Shown one piece after another: positions 35,413 through 44,518 of a DNA stretch of 64,000 nucleotides; position 1 is the first letter of the stretch, and each line of letters begins with the position of its first letter. The stretch lies in the NCBI RefSeq assembly GCF_012396615.1, contig NZ_JAAXPV010000012.1, positions 27,937 to 91,936 of the forward strand. Direction: 5' to 3'. Below the pieces are notes generated by a model that made no database searches, was not told where the DNA came from, and worked only from the letters and a program-made list of their open reading frames with translations. A program made the translations under genes and the position numbers. The stretch comes from Rothia terrae. Its GTDB lineage: Bacteria; Actinomycetota; Actinomycetes; Actinomycetales; Micrococcaceae.

Positions 35413-36438
35413 ATGCTTGAAGTCTCACAGCTCACGCGCCAATACGGCGATAAAACCGCTGTCGACAACATCAGCTTCACCGTTCCCAACGGCAAAGTGA
35501 CGGGCTTTCTCGGCCCCAACGGCGCGGGCAAATCGACCACCATGCGTATGCTCATGGGCCTTGAACATCCCACCAGCGGTTCAGCTCTGATTGACGGGCA
35601 AAAGTACGCCTCACTGAAGTCGCCACTGTCTACCGTTGGTGCGCTACTGGATGCAAAAGCCATGCACCCCGGACGCTCCGGCCTGCAGCACCTTCGCTCT
35701 CTGGCACTCACCCACGGCTTCCCCAAAAAGCGCGTGGACGAGGTAATCGAGATGACCGGTCTTTCCGCTGTTGCTAAAAAGAAAGTCAAAGGTTTCTCGC
35801 TGGGTATGGGTCAGCGCATGGGCATCGCCGGTGCCCTGCTGGGCGACCCTCAGAATGTCATTCTCGACGAGCCCGTCAACGGCCTCGATCCCGAGGGCGT
35901 GATTTGGGTGCGTAACCTCGCGCGTCATTTGGCGTCCGAAGGTAAAACCGTTCTGATTTCATCGCACCTCATGAGCGAAATGTCGCAGACCGCCGATAAC
36001 TTAGTGGTCATTGGACGCGGTCGCATCCTGGCGAACAGCTCCATGCAGGACTACCTCAAACTTGCCGATGACCAGCGCGTTCTGGTGCGCACCGATCAGC
36101 GCGATGAATTCGCGTCCTTCCTCTCTCAGCAGGGCGTGAACTTCTCGTCTGTAGAAACTGACGGCCTCATGGTGGAGCACACCCCCGCCCGTGATCTTGC
36201 AAGCTACGCGCTGGACCGCCGCATCCTGTTGCACGAAGTCACCCCGCAGGTGGCAACCCTTGAGCAGGTCTACATGCAGATGACCCGCGGCGAAGTTGAG
36301 TACCACTCAGGCGACTTCAACGCGGCAAACGGTTCGGTGGTCGCCCCCGGCGGTAGCCCCTCACAGGCGCCGCAGGCAGACCCGGCAACCATGTACGAAT
36401 CACCTCAGACTTCCTGGGGTCAGAAGGGATCGAACTAA
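35413..36438 (+). CDS. ABC transporter ATP-binding protein
   Basis: A 341-residue ATPase of an ABC-2 type exporter. Walker A GPNGAGKST is at about residues 36-44, signature FSLGMGQRMGIAGALL follows, and Walker B is VILDEPVNGLDPEG. After the ATPase domain (to about 215) come the C-terminal DUF4162-like region and a proline/alanine-rich tail. AAGGAG precedes the ATG. The stop overlaps the permease start (TAATG), so the two are coupled. Linkage to a two-component system just downstream suggests peptide or antibiotic sensing and export, which is inference. Confidence 0.93.
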   Translation: MLEVSQLTRQYGDKTAVDNISFTVPNGKVTGFLGPNGAGKSTTMRMLMGLEHPTSGSALIDGQKYASLKSPLSTVGALLDAKAMHPGRSGLQHLRSLALTHGFPKKRVDEVIEMTGLSAVAKKKVKGFSLGMGQRMGIAGALLGDPQNVILDEPVNGLDPEGVIWVRNLARHLASEGKTVLISSHLMSEMSQTADNLVVIGRGRILANSSMQDYLKLADDQRVLVRTDQRDEFASFLSQQGVNFSSVETDGLMVEHTPARDLASYALDRRILLHEVTPQVATLEQVYMQMTRGEVEYHSGDFNAANGSVVAPGGSPSQAPQADPATMYESPQTSWGQKGSN

Positions 36439-37319
36439 TGACTGCTACAACCTCAGTAACTCCTCGCACCTCAACGTACGCTAACCACAAGCTGTCTTTC
36501 TGGGGCGTGCTGCGCTCCGAGGCGTTGAAGTTCCGCACGCTCACCACCAACTGGGTGATGACGCTTGTGATTGGCGCCGTGCTGGTTCTTCTGGCTCTCG
36601 CCGTGGGTGCCGCTATCAACCAGCTCTACAGCTACACCACCGACCCTCAGCTAGCGGCGGATGCTGCTGAGCGCGGGGCGATGCCGCAGAGCGTCGAAGG
36701 TATTGTCGATATGACATATGGCCTGGGTGGCTCGGGTATGCAGCTGGCCTGCATGCTTATCGCATCCGTTGCCGTTGTCTTTATCGCATCAGAGTATGCA
36801 ACCCATCAGATTAACACCACGCTGACCGCTGTTCCTAAGCGTTCCATGGTGTATCTCGCCAAGCTCATCATCGTTTCTATCTACGCATTCGTTATCGGTT
36901 TTGTATTCGCGGCTATCTCATATTTTGTGGGTTTGATGCTGGTGAATGACAACATTGCCAACCAGGTCGACTTCAATTCCGGCGTGGTGATGAACTGGCT
37001 GGGCGTCGCTATTTTCTCCATGCTCATGGCGTGGATGGGTCTTGGTTTCGGTGCTCTCTTGCGCAACAATGCCGGCGGCATCGTTCTGGTTGTTGTGTTG
37101 ATGTTCGTCATCAGCTTGGTCTTTATGATGTTCCCCTGGGAATGGGCAACCGACTTTGCGAAGTACCTGCCTATGGCCATGGGCGAGACCATCATCGGTT
37201 ACGGCCTGCCGGACGATGCTGAAATCGGCTACGTGCAAGCTGGCGGTATTTTGGCGCTGTGGTCAGCGATTCCGGCGCTCCTCGGTTACTTGCGCTTCCG
37301 CTTTACCGACCCCAAGTAG
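36438..37319 (+). CDS. ABC-2 type transporter permease
   Basis: A 293-residue integral membrane protein with six hydrophobic segments. WGVLRSEALKFRTLTTNWVM starts the typical ABC-2 permease, followed by SEYATHQINTTLTAVPKRS (coupling-helix-like region common in bacitracin-type exporters). It pairs with the ATPase encoded upstream with overlapping stop/start. The substrate is not readable; related systems export antimicrobial peptides or confer resistance to them. Confidence 0.88.
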   Translation: MTATTSVTPRTSTYANHKLSFWGVLRSEALKFRTLTTNWVMTLVIGAVLVLLALAVGAAINQLYSYTTDPQLAADAAERGAMPQSVEGIVDMTYGLGGSGMQLACMLIASVAVVFIASEYATHQINTTLTAVPKRSMVYLAKLIIVSIYAFVIGFVFAAISYFVGLMLVNDNIANQVDFNSGVVMNWLGVAIFSMLMAWMGLGFGALLRNNAGGIVLVVVLMFVISLVFMMFPWEWATDFAKYLPMAMGETIIGYGLPDDAEIGYVQAGGILALWSAIPALLGYLRFRFTDPK

Positions 37320-37328
37320 TCACCGTAT

Positions 37329-38675
37329 ATGGGCGTAACGTCTTTGAATGTAGGCGCTGCTTCTCTCACTGAGGGGCAGCGCCTTGTCGCGCGTAGAAGA
37401 GGGCCATTTCGACGCTGGTTGCGTAACCATCCGAGAACGGTGAGCTGGAGCCTGATAGCGATTCATTGGGGCAATCAGGTGCTTGGTTTATTGACGCTGG
37501 TGTTATATTCCGAGAACGTGATGCAGCGTCCGGAGGCGGTGATTTGGTGGCAAGCTGCCGCGATAGTTGTGGGTGGCCTCTTCTTTTCAGTAGCGATTTA
37601 CTATCGCAAGCTCTTTCCGATGTCGTGGCTGGTATTGGGCATTGTCTGTGATGTGGCAACGGTATGGTGGCTAGGGCCATCGAGTTCAATTGCCGGTTTT
37701 ACGCTGTGGGTCATGCTCTATACGGTAGCTGTGAATCGTCAGACACGTACTGTTGCAACCGCATATATTCTGCTGGCGATATACTCCGTGATCGTCTCAT
37801 TGCCCATTATGGATCCGCAGTGGAGAAACCAAATCTCTGCAACGGACAGCAACGTGAGTCAGCTGGATCTCTGGATCATCCTGAGTATGCGATTGACTCT
37901 TCTGCTGGTCACTCACCTCACTATCGTGGTGACTGGCCGGTCGGTGCGTCGTAATCGCATTTTTGAGCAGGAAATTTTGCGGCACTTTGAGCAGACGCAG
38001 ACGCTGGCGGCTACTGAGGAGCGCAACCGCATCGCCCGTGAGATGCACGACGTGGTGGCGCATTCCTTGACGGTCATGATTACGCTGTCGGACGGCGCTC
38101 GTTTGGTGGGGCAGAAGAATCCTGAACGTGCTGGTGAAGTTTTGCAGGAGCTGTCCTCAACCGGGCGTAAAGCGTTGGCTGATATGCGCCGTACCCTGGG
38201 GGTTTTGCGCGAAGAGAACAGCGCGGCGTCGCTTACCCCGGCAGAGGGTACAGCCGAGGACGCGGTGGAGAACCTGCGCGAGCTGGCAGAATCATTTTCC
38301 TCGACGGGTCTCAACGTGGATTTCACCCACGAAGGTGCGGCTGTTCCAGAGGACAATAATTTGAGGCTGAGTCTTTATCGCATCGTTCAAGAATCGTTGA
38401 CCAATGCGCTGCGCTACGGGCAGGACGCCCAAAATATTACCGTTCGGCTATCGGTAGCCCTGCCGGATATTTTCATCACCATCGTCAACGATGGCTCTAT
38501 GGTGGGTGGATCATCGCCGCTGCCTCCCAGCATCGGAACGGGCAAAGGTATTACCGGCATGAGGGAGCGCGCTGCTTTCTATAACGGCACGGTGAACGTT
38601 GGCCCCAATGACGTGGGTGGCTGGACAGTTCGGGCACACTTAAAGTGGGATGACGGCACGAAAGGAGAGGCATGA
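37329..38675 (+). CDS. NarL-family sensor histidine kinase
   Basis: A 448-residue kinase. About five hydrophobic helices (residues 40-205) form the sensor. A HisKA_3 dimerisation domain follows, with the phospho-accepting His240 in ERNRIAREMHDVVAHSLTVM. The HATPase_c domain shows RIVQESLTNALRYG (N box) and GTGKGITGMRERAAFY (G box). The sensor has no large extracellular loop, as in intramembrane-sensing kinases. The 3' end overlaps the response regulator by 4 nt. Confidence 0.93.
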   Translation: MGVTSLNVGAASLTEGQRLVARRRGPFRRWLRNHPRTVSWSLIAIHWGNQVLGLLTLVLYSENVMQRPEAVIWWQAAAIVVGGLFFSVAIYYRKLFPMSWLVLGIVCDVATVWWLGPSSSIAGFTLWVMLYTVAVNRQTRTVATAYILLAIYSVIVSLPIMDPQWRNQISATDSNVSQLDLWIILSMRLTLLLVTHLTIVVTGRSVRRNRIFEQEILRHFEQTQTLAATEERNRIAREMHDVVAHSLTVMITLSDGARLVGQKNPERAGEVLQELSSTGRKALADMRRTLGVLREENSAASLTPAEGTAEDAVENLRELAESFSSTGLNVDFTHEGAAVPEDNNLRLSLYRIVQESLTNALRYGQDAQNITVRLSVALPDIFITIVNDGSMVGGSSPLPPSIGTGKGITGMRERAAFYNGTVNVGPNDVGGWTVRAHLKWDDGTKGEA

Positions 38676-39352
38676 GCGAGAAAATCCGCGTGGTGATTGT
38701 CGATGACCAGTCGCTAATTCGTATGGGTTTCAAAATGGTTTTGGAAGCCTGTGACGACATTGAGGTTGTAGGTGAGGCGTCCGACGGCCTGCAGGGTGTA
38801 GAGATCGTTCAGCAGTTGCGTCCGGACGTGGTGCTGATGGACGTGCGCATGCCGGTGCTGGACGGTATCGAGGCGACGGCGCGCATCACCGCTCAGACCG
38901 ACTCGAAGGTTATTATCTTGACCACTTTCGATGTGGATGAGTATGCCTTCTCTGGTCTCCGTGCGGGTGCTAGTGCCTTCATGCTCAAAGACTCAGAACC
39001 CGATGATCTAGCGCGTGCTGTGCACGTGGTGCGTGACGGGGAATCCATTGTTGCTCCCCGCATCACTAAAATGCTGGTTGAGCAATATATTCATGCTCCT
39101 CAGCAGGAAAAGCCTGAAAACATCTATTCGCGGCAATTAGAATCGCTGACTCGACGCGAGCTAGAGATGGTGGAGGCGATTGCTGACGGTCTCTCTAATG
39201 CCGAAATTGCTCACCGCTTTTTTGTCTCTGAAACTACCGTCAAAACTCATGTGCGTTCTATTTTGACTAAGCTCAATGTGAGGGATCGCGTGCAAGTGGT
39301 GGTCTTCGCATATGAGAGCGGTTTGGTGTACCCGGGCTACCACGGGCAGTAA
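38672..39352 (+). CDS. NarL/LuxR-type response regulator
   Basis: A 226-residue two-domain regulator. The receiver has the acidic pocket (VDDQ), phospho-acceptor Asp57 in VVLMDVRMP, and conserved T and K in ILTTFD and FMLKDSEP. The C-terminal LuxR helix-turn-helix is LTRRELEMVEAIADGLSNAE followed by VSETTVKTHVRSILTKLNVR. It overlaps the kinase gene by 4 nt. It probably controls the ABC transporter upstream or the membrane proteins downstream. Confidence 0.94.
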   Translation: MSEKIRVVIVDDQSLIRMGFKMVLEACDDIEVVGEASDGLQGVEIVQQLRPDVVLMDVRMPVLDGIEATARITAQTDSKVIILTTFDVDEYAFSGLRAGASAFMLKDSEPDDLARAVHVVRDGESIVAPRITKMLVEQYIHAPQQEKPENIYSRQLESLTRRELEMVEAIADGLSNAEIAHRFFVSETTVKTHVRSILTKLNVRDRVQVVVFAYESGLVYPGYHGQ

Positions 39353-39378
39353 GCTTAGTACTGTGAAAAGAGGGTGCA

Positions 39379-40542
39379 ATGAAAATTGAGAAAGTTCGCC
39401 CTAAAAAGCGACTGAAAAAAGCGAGCAAGCGTCCTAAAGTTCTTGCTGGAATTCTGTCTGTTAAAGACAAAGTGGTGGTGCGTAATCGCCTGCTGATTGT
39501 TGCCGTTGCACTGGCGTTGGTAGGTGCGATTGTGGCTGGCGTGGCTAATTACATCACCACTAATCGCACCCCCGAAGAGGCTGTAGATAGCTATCTCGGC
39601 GCTGTTGAGCGCGGCAGTTATTTCTCTGCCGTGGATCGCGCAGCGTTTTCACGCGATAACTTTGTGTATATCAAATCAAGTGCTTACCGCGTTGCTGAGC
39701 ATCGCGTGCAGGAGCATCGGATTACGAAAGTTACCCACTCTGACGCTGACCATGCTCAGGCATATCTTGAGGTAAAGGTGGACGGCAAGTGGTCGTCTGC
39801 GGTTTTGCCCCTTAAGCAAACCCATAAAAAGGGTATTTTCAATGATGCGTGGGTGCTCGATCAGCCTGCCGAAGTGAACCAAGAAGTCACCGCTCAGTTT
39901 CCCGTCGATGAGCTGACTGTCAACGGTAAAACTACCGGTTTCGGTGCTTCTAAAACCACTCGAAATGACGATGCTGGCTCCGCCTGGGATCTGGTGCTGC
40001 TACCCGGTGCGTACTCTATCGACACCCCTCAAGACTCGTATTACCGCATTCAGGATGCGCCTCGTGAGGTTATTATTCCCCTCGGTGCAGTAGAGGCGCC
40101 GCAGGTGAGCTTGACCTTCAAACCGTCACCGCGCATGTGGAGTGAGACCAATGAGAAAATCTCTGAGCAGTTAGCAAAATGCGCCAGCTCGCGTAGCCTT
40201 GCTCCCGAAGGTTGCCCCGCATCCACTAAATATGACGACGCTGGTATACCTTTGAGTGAAAAGCCTGCCGACAATCAAAGCGCCAAGTCGTCGCCGGATG
40301 CGAGTTCTAAGGCGCGCATCGCGGACGTTCGCTGGAAGCTCGTTGACCGACCTGCTTTGGTTCTCGAGCAATCTGATGAAGGTCCAACCTCTTGGGCCTC
40401 GAGCAGATACGAGCCTGCGGTCTTTGAGCTCACCTATACCGCTAACGGTAAAGCCCAGCGTGAAACTATCGAATTTGAAATAGATGCGCAGGTAAAATCG
40501 ACTGGAAAGAACGCAGATATTACGGTCTCGTTCAATCAATAG
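39379..40542 (+). CDS. Membrane-anchored extracytoplasmic protein of unknown family
   Basis: A 387-residue protein. A very basic N-terminus (KVRPKKRLKKASKRPK) precedes one membrane helix (about 37-57), so the rest lies outside. The outer part is mostly beta-like. TPEEAVDSYLGAVERGSYFSAVD resembles the NTF2-like/TcaA-type stalk seen in Gram-positive envelope proteins. A single pair of cysteines (LAKCASS, PEGCPAS) may form a disulfide. It follows the response regulator by 26 nt and may belong to its regulon. No named family is assigned. Confidence 0.75.
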   Translation: MKIEKVRPKKRLKKASKRPKVLAGILSVKDKVVVRNRLLIVAVALALVGAIVAGVANYITTNRTPEEAVDSYLGAVERGSYFSAVDRAAFSRDNFVYIKSSAYRVAEHRVQEHRITKVTHSDADHAQAYLEVKVDGKWSSAVLPLKQTHKKGIFNDAWVLDQPAEVNQEVTAQFPVDELTVNGKTTGFGASKTTRNDDAGSAWDLVLLPGAYSIDTPQDSYYRIQDAPREVIIPLGAVEAPQVSLTFKPSPRMWSETNEKISEQLAKCASSRSLAPEGCPASTKYDDAGIPLSEKPADNQSAKSSPDASSKARIADVRWKLVDRPALVLEQSDEGPTSWASSRYEPAVFELTYTANGKAQRETIEFEIDAQVKSTGKNADITVSFNQ

Positions 40543-40575
40543 CCGCATCGGAATGTGTGGCGAAAGGGAATCTTC

Positions 40576-40947
40576 ATGACTCATCAACAGCCTGAACACT
40601 ATATTCCTACCTACGTGAGTGACCAAGAGAAAGCGAGCTGGGGTCAGTCCAGCATGCTGTGGGGCACTCCGCCGCGCGTCGTGGTCAACGCTAAATCGAC
40701 CGTCCTTGCCTACATCTTGTGGTTCTTCTTGGGTAGCTTGGGTATTCACAAGTTCTACTTAAATGCGCCGTTTATGGGGATTTTGTACCTCGTTCTCTTT
40801 GGCGTGGGAGCCTTGACGAGTGGAATCCTTATTGGCTTTATTCCACTTGGCATCTGGGCCATTCTGATGTTCATCGACATCTTCACCATTCCGCTGCGCG
40901 TGCGAATTCTGAACTCCATCGCGACGGCGCGAGCAAACCGCTTCTAG
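40576..40947 (+). CDS. TM2 domain protein
   Basis: A 123-residue protein from ATG 40576 (MTHQQPEHYIPTYVSD), preceded by GAAAGGGAATC. The TM2 domain is clear: KSTVLAYILWFFLGSLGIHK, FYLNAPFMGILYLVLF, and then a second helix pair ending MFIDIFTIP. TM2 proteins are small membrane proteins of unsettled function. A GTG/ATG start 21 nt upstream is possible but lacks a ribosome site. Confidence 0.85.
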   Translation: MTHQQPEHYIPTYVSDQEKASWGQSSMLWGTPPRVVVNAKSTVLAYILWFFLGSLGIHKFYLNAPFMGILYLVLFGVGALTSGILIGFIPLGIWAILMFIDIFTIPLRVRILNSIATARANRF

Positions 40948-40969
40948 TCAATTCTTGGCTGTCCGCCAG

Positions 40970-41038
40970 CGATGCGAAGCCGCCCGTCAACATCCCTAAA
41001 CGCCAGACCCGAGCCAGTTGACTGTCGACTTCGCATCG
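40970..41038. repeat. Nested hairpin in the rpsF upstream gap
   Basis: CGATGCGAAG (40970-40979) pairs with CTTCGCATCG (41029-41038), and GTCAAC (40986) with GTTGAC (41017) inside it. The rest of the 380-bp gap before rpsF holds GC-rich sequence without a gene. Confidence 0.5.
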
Positions 41039-41284
41039 TGGCTTCTCTGCGTAGGCTGTTCCTAGTGCCCAAGGACGCCCGCCCCGGCAGAGTTGCCCAA
41101 TGCGCATCCGGGGTGGGGAAGTGGCGGAATCGCCTCTCAAATCGCATCGTTGTAATTAGTGTGAGCTGCACCGAAAGCGCGCAAAAGCACTGCCCAAAGC
41201 CGCGCCCGTACGGTAAGCTTGATAAGTCTGTGCTACTGACGCGGCCAATCCCCGCGTAGTGCACAGAAGAAGTATGAATCTCCT

Positions 41285-41303
41285 GCTATGGAAATCCCAT
41301 AGC
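41285..41303 (+). promoter_or_regulatory. Hairpin in the rpsF leader, possible S6:S18 autoregulatory site
   Basis: GCTATGG pairs with CCATAGC, followed by CGTTTAGC and the ribosome site AAAGGAGGGG. rpsF operons often carry a leader hairpin with CCG elements bound by S6:S18. Position fits, but the full consensus is not shown. Confidence 0.3.
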
Positions 41304-41330
41304 CGTTTAGCCCAAAGGAGGGGTTTAATC

Positions 41331-41636
41331 ATGCGTGCATACGAACTGATGGTTATCCTCAATCCCGAGGTAGAGGACAAGGCTGTAGAGCCCACCCTCT
41401 CAAAGTTCCTCGAAGTTGTCACCAAGGACAACGGCACCGTAGATAACCTTGACATCTGGGGTCGTCGCCGCCTGGCATACGAAATCCAGAAGAAGTCAGA
41501 AGGCATCTACGCAGTAGTTAACTTCACTGCAACTCCGGAGACCGCTGCAGAGCTCGACCGCGTTCTTAACCTGAACGAATCAGTAATGCGCACCAAGATC
41601 ATCCGCCCGGAAGATCAGAAAATCTCCTCCAAGTAA
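41331..41636 (+). CDS. rpsF: 30S ribosomal protein S6
   Basis: A 101-residue protein, [20 protein letters not shown], with the S6 signature [31 protein letters not shown] precedes the ATG at 41331; the open frame extends further upstream without support. It heads the standard rpsF-ssb-rpsR-rplI operon. Confidence 0.97.
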   Translation: MRAYELMVILNPEVEDKAVEPTLSKFLEVVTKDNGTVDNLDIWGRRRLAYEIQKKSEGIYAVVNFTATPETAAELDRVLNLNESVMRTKIIRPEDQKISSK

Positions 41637-41741
41637 ATTCTTGAAAATTGCGACTGACATGAGTGCAAAAAGCTCTTATATTGTCAGCCCCCGCAACTAA
41701 TCTTCAAGTAAATACTTTTTCGATAGAACAGGAGACTGCAA

Positions 41742-42365
41742 ATGGCTGGCGATACCGTCATTACCGTTGTTGGTAATCTCACCGGCGATCCCGAGCTTCG
41801 CTTCACCCCTAATGGTGCTGCGGTAGCTAACTTCACGATCGCTTCAACTCCGCGTGTTTTTGACCGTCAGAGCGGCGAGTGGAAAGAAGGCGAAACCCTC
41901 TTTTTGCGCGCATCAGCTTGGCGTGAAGCTGCGGAGAACATCGCAGAAACCCTCAAGAAGGGTATGCGCGTTATCGCTCAGGGTCGTTTGAAGTCACGTT
42001 CATACGAAACCAAAGAAGGCGAACGTCGCACCTCAATGGAGCTTGAGATCGATGAAATCGGTCCCTCACTCCGTTTTGCAACCGCACAGGTTAACCGCAA
42101 CCAGCGCAACGGTGGTAACAACTACGGTGGCGCTCAGAACGGTGGCTTTGGTGGCAACCAGGGCGGCTTCAATAATGCACCGGCTCAAAACCAGTCGTTT
42201 AACAACGGCGGTGGCAACGGCTACTCCAACAATAATGGTGGTGGCTTTGGCGGTAACCCTGCTCCGGCAGCGGCACCGTCAGCCCCCGCAGCTGATCCGT
42301 GGGGCGCTCAGTCCGGCGGTAACTACGACTGGGGTGCAGGCGCAGACGACGAACCTCCGTTCTAA
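41742..42365 (+). CDS. ssb: Single-stranded DNA-binding protein
   Basis: A 207-residue SSB. The OB fold covers residues 1-110 ([40 protein letters not shown]). The linker is rich in N/G/Q (about 120-190), and the C-terminal acidic tip DDEPPF recruits partner proteins. The location between rpsF and rpsR is standard. Confidence 0.97.
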   Translation: MAGDTVITVVGNLTGDPELRFTPNGAAVANFTIASTPRVFDRQSGEWKEGETLFLRASAWREAAENIAETLKKGMRVIAQGRLKSRSYETKEGERRTSMELEIDEIGPSLRFATAQVNRNQRNGGNNYGGAQNGGFGGNQGGFNNAPAQNQSFNNGGGNGYSNNNGGGFGGNPAPAAAPSAPAADPWGAQSGGNYDWGAGADDEPPF

Positions 42366-42456
42366 GCCTCGCGTCCGACCTTCTTTATAACTAACATTTA
42401 TCCACCATCCCGCGGTGTGAAATCCGCGGGCTCCCAAACTGATAAGGAGCACCACG

Positions 42457-42693
42457 ATGGCTAAGGCTGAAATCCGCAAGCCCAAACCCAAGCAGAACCC
42501 GCTGAAGGCTGCTGACGTTACTGTAATCGACTACAAGGACGTCGCACTCCTGCGTAAGTTCATCTCCGACCGCGGCAAGATCCGTGCACGTCGCGTTACT
42601 GGCGTATCTGTTCAGGAACAGCGCAAGATTGCTCAGGCAATCAAGAACGCACGCGAAGTTGCACTGCTGCCCTACTCAGGCGCTGGCCGCTAA
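42457..42693 (+). CDS. rpsR: 30S ribosomal protein S18
   Basis: A 78-residue basic protein. [20 protein letters not shown], then [20 protein letters not shown] and ALLPYSG are characteristic of S18. It has none of the zinc-binding cysteines of the C+ type, so it is the zinc-independent form. AAGGAG precedes the start. Confidence 0.97.
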   Translation: MAKAEIRKPKPKQNPLKAADVTVIDYKDVALLRKFISDRGKIRARRVTGVSVQEQRKIAQAIKNAREVALLPYSGAGR

Positions 42694-42715
42694 ATCGATA
42701 GGAGAGTAGAAGAAC

Positions 42716-43165
42716 ATGGCTAAGATCATTCTTACTCAGGAAGTAACCGGCCTCGGTGTTGCAGGCGACGTTGTAACCGTAAAGAACGGTTACGCACGTA
42801 ACTACCTCATGCCCCGCGGCTTCGCTGTTACCTGGACCAAGGGCGGCGAAAAGCAGGTTGAGTCAATCAAGGCAGCTCGCGCAGCTCGTGCGAAGGCTAC
42901 CCTTGAGGAAGCTAAGGCAACTGCAGCTAAGCTCGCTGAGACCACTGTTACCGTGGCTCACAAGGCTGGCGCAGAAGGCCGCCTGTTTGGCACCGTTAAG
43001 GCTAAGCACGTAGCAGACGCTATTGAAGCAGCTGGCATTGGTTCAGTTGACAAGCGCGCGATCAACCTCGGTTCAGCAATCAAGTCAACCGGTGCATACA
43101 CCGTCTCAGTGCGTTTGCACGAAGACGTTACCGCTGACGTTGAACTCGACGTTGTAGCTGAATAA
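42716..43165 (+). CDS. rplI: 50S ribosomal protein L9
   Basis: A 149-residue protein with the L9 N-terminal signature [20 protein letters not shown], an alanine/lysine-rich connecting helix and a C-terminal domain containing [14 protein letters not shown]. It is the last gene of the operon and is followed by a strong terminator. Confidence 0.97.
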   Translation: MAKIILTQEVTGLGVAGDVVTVKNGYARNYLMPRGFAVTWTKGGEKQVESIKAARAARAKATLEEAKATAAKLAETTVTVAHKAGAEGRLFGTVKAKHVADAIEAAGIGSVDKRAINLGSAIKSTGAYTVSVRLHEDVTADVELDVVAE

Positions 43166-43221
43166 TTTTCGGCGTTTACACGTTTGCCTGTGAGCTTTGA
43201 TGGCTTGCATATAGGCTGATG

Positions 43222-43265
43222 AAGGACGCGTCCTCTTACGAAAGTGGGAGGGCGCGTCCTTTTTT
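43222..43265 (+). terminator. Terminator of rpsF-ssb-rpsR-rplI
   Basis: AAGGACGCG.CCTC pairs with GAGG.CGCGTCCTT, followed by TTTTTT. Confidence 0.92.
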
Positions 43266-43373
43266 GTGCCGTCTTTGACCGCCCGCCTGCTTCTTACCGC
43301 CTGCCCGTTTGTGTCGGCTGCTTGCTTCTTACCGCCCGCATGCCCGGTCATCTCTCCCGCCCGTGTGAAAGGT

Positions 43374-43471
43374 GACCACGTTTGCTTCGTTGTGACCACA
43401 AAACCCTCAAAAACAGGCTGAAAATCGCTGGTTTGTGAGAGTTTTCTGGTCACTATGAGAAAAACGTGGTC
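43374..43471. repeat. Long imperfect nested inverted repeat
   Basis: The outer stem is GACCACGTTT (43374) with AAACGTGGTC (43462). The inner arm starts TGACCA (43392), continues AAAA.C.CTCA.AAAC, and returns as ...GTTTTCTGGTCA (to 43452). About 98 bp in all, it lies between the rplI terminator and a small membrane protein gene. Confidence 0.6.
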
Positions 43472-43545
43472 GCTGCCGGAGGTACGGGGCAGGCTGAAGG
43501 TGCGACAGTTGGCGGGTTGCGCTCAAGCGTGCCATGCTTGTGGTT

Positions 43546-43848
43546 ATGTCTCGAAAACTCCGCCCTTCTTCTCAGATGCTTGTTGCCGCATCCATTGCCC
43601 TCGGTGTTTCTATTGCGATGCTGCTGGTGGCTATTTTCTTTGCAACGAGCTCACCAACGATCACTCTGACTGTTTTCCTGATTGCGTTGGCTGTTGGGTC
43701 GCTGGCGGCGTTTTTAGGTGCTCTGCTGGCGATTGTGGGGCTTATTAAGCATCGTGAGCATACGCTGTGGCTGAGCCTGATTTTGGTGGCGTCGGTGCTG
43801 CTCAACCCGCTGGCAGCTTTTAGTGTGCTGTTGCTTCTCGGCGGCTAA
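43546..43848 (+). CDS. Small membrane protein
   Basis: A 100-residue protein, MSRKLRPSSQMLVAASIALG, with three hydrophobic segments (about 10-32, 38-62 and 70-95) and short polar links. The ATG at 43546 lacks a convincing ribosome site; an in-frame start at 43534 is equally weak. Codon use looks coding, but no family is recognised. Confidence 0.5.
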   Translation: MSRKLRPSSQMLVAASIALGVSIAMLLVAIFFATSSPTITLTVFLIALAVGSLAAFLGALLAIVGLIKHREHTLWLSLILVASVLLNPLAAFSVLLLLGG

Positions 43849-44209
43849 CAGTCGATTATTGCTCGCTGGACGCTGGACGCTAGTCTTTGTCCTTCCTGTC
43901 GGCACTGTTTTGTCTGTCTCGGCATCGCTTACCTGGCTACGGCTTGCCCTGTCTTACCGCGCCGCCACAATGCCGCCACAATACCGTCCCGTCCTGCTGT
44001 AAACCTGCACCGTCGTAGCACCGTGAAATCGCCCTGCCGCGGCATCTTGCCACCGCAACCCCTGCCGCTCCGTCCTGCTGTATTTAGTTCCGTCGCCCGT
44101 GACGCTCTAGCGCTGGGTATGCATCGTTGCTCAAGTAGTCTCAAAACACTCAGGAATCTTGCAGGTTACTTCAAACTTCCCCAAAGGGTAGGCGTGCAAA
44201 CTATTAACA
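43849..44209. other. Gene-free GC-rich stretch before small RNA candidate 1
   Basis: About 360 bp with short repeated words (GGACGCTGGACGCTAG; CCGCCACAATGCCGCCACAAT; CCGTCCTGCTGTA twice) and no supported gene. Short frames here lack ribosome sites. Confidence 0.4.
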
Positions 44210-44329
44210 ACGGTTCGAAAGAGCTAAGAAGCAAAAATGTGTGTGTGCTTTTGCGAGGTTATGCTGAGCCTCGTTGAATAAAGTTCAAGGGCAAGATCTG
44301 TATGGGGATCTTGCCCTTGAACTTTTTAA
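44210..44329 (+). ncRNA. Candidate small RNA 1 of a four-member family
   Basis: CTATTAAC is a possible -10 just upstream. The element reads CGGTTCGAAAGAGCTAAGAAG, then AAAATGTGTGTGTGC. GCAAAA/TTTTGC would place the GU tract in a hairpin loop. CGAGG/CCTCG forms a second hairpin. A perfect 18-bp terminator stem (44281-44298 with 44307-44324) ends in TTTTT. No coding frame is convincing. Confidence 0.6.
44281..44328 (+). terminator. Terminator of small RNA candidate 1
   Basis: A perfect 18-bp stem (AAGTTCAAGGGCAAGATC and complement) with an 8-nt loop and T run. Confidence 0.92.
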
Positions 44330-44518
44330 GTGCACTGTCGCTTCGGTGGGCGCCCGGGCACTCTCACAAGTGCCCTGTCGCTCCCGTAGGTGCAGCACCT
44401 TGCCGAATGCGTTTCACCTAGCGGGCGGGGCAAGAAAATACTCATTGAGGATGATGCTGAGCGGCGTTAGTTTTCATACAGTGGGTAGAAGTAAAGAACC
44501 ACGCGTGAAAGATAGCCT

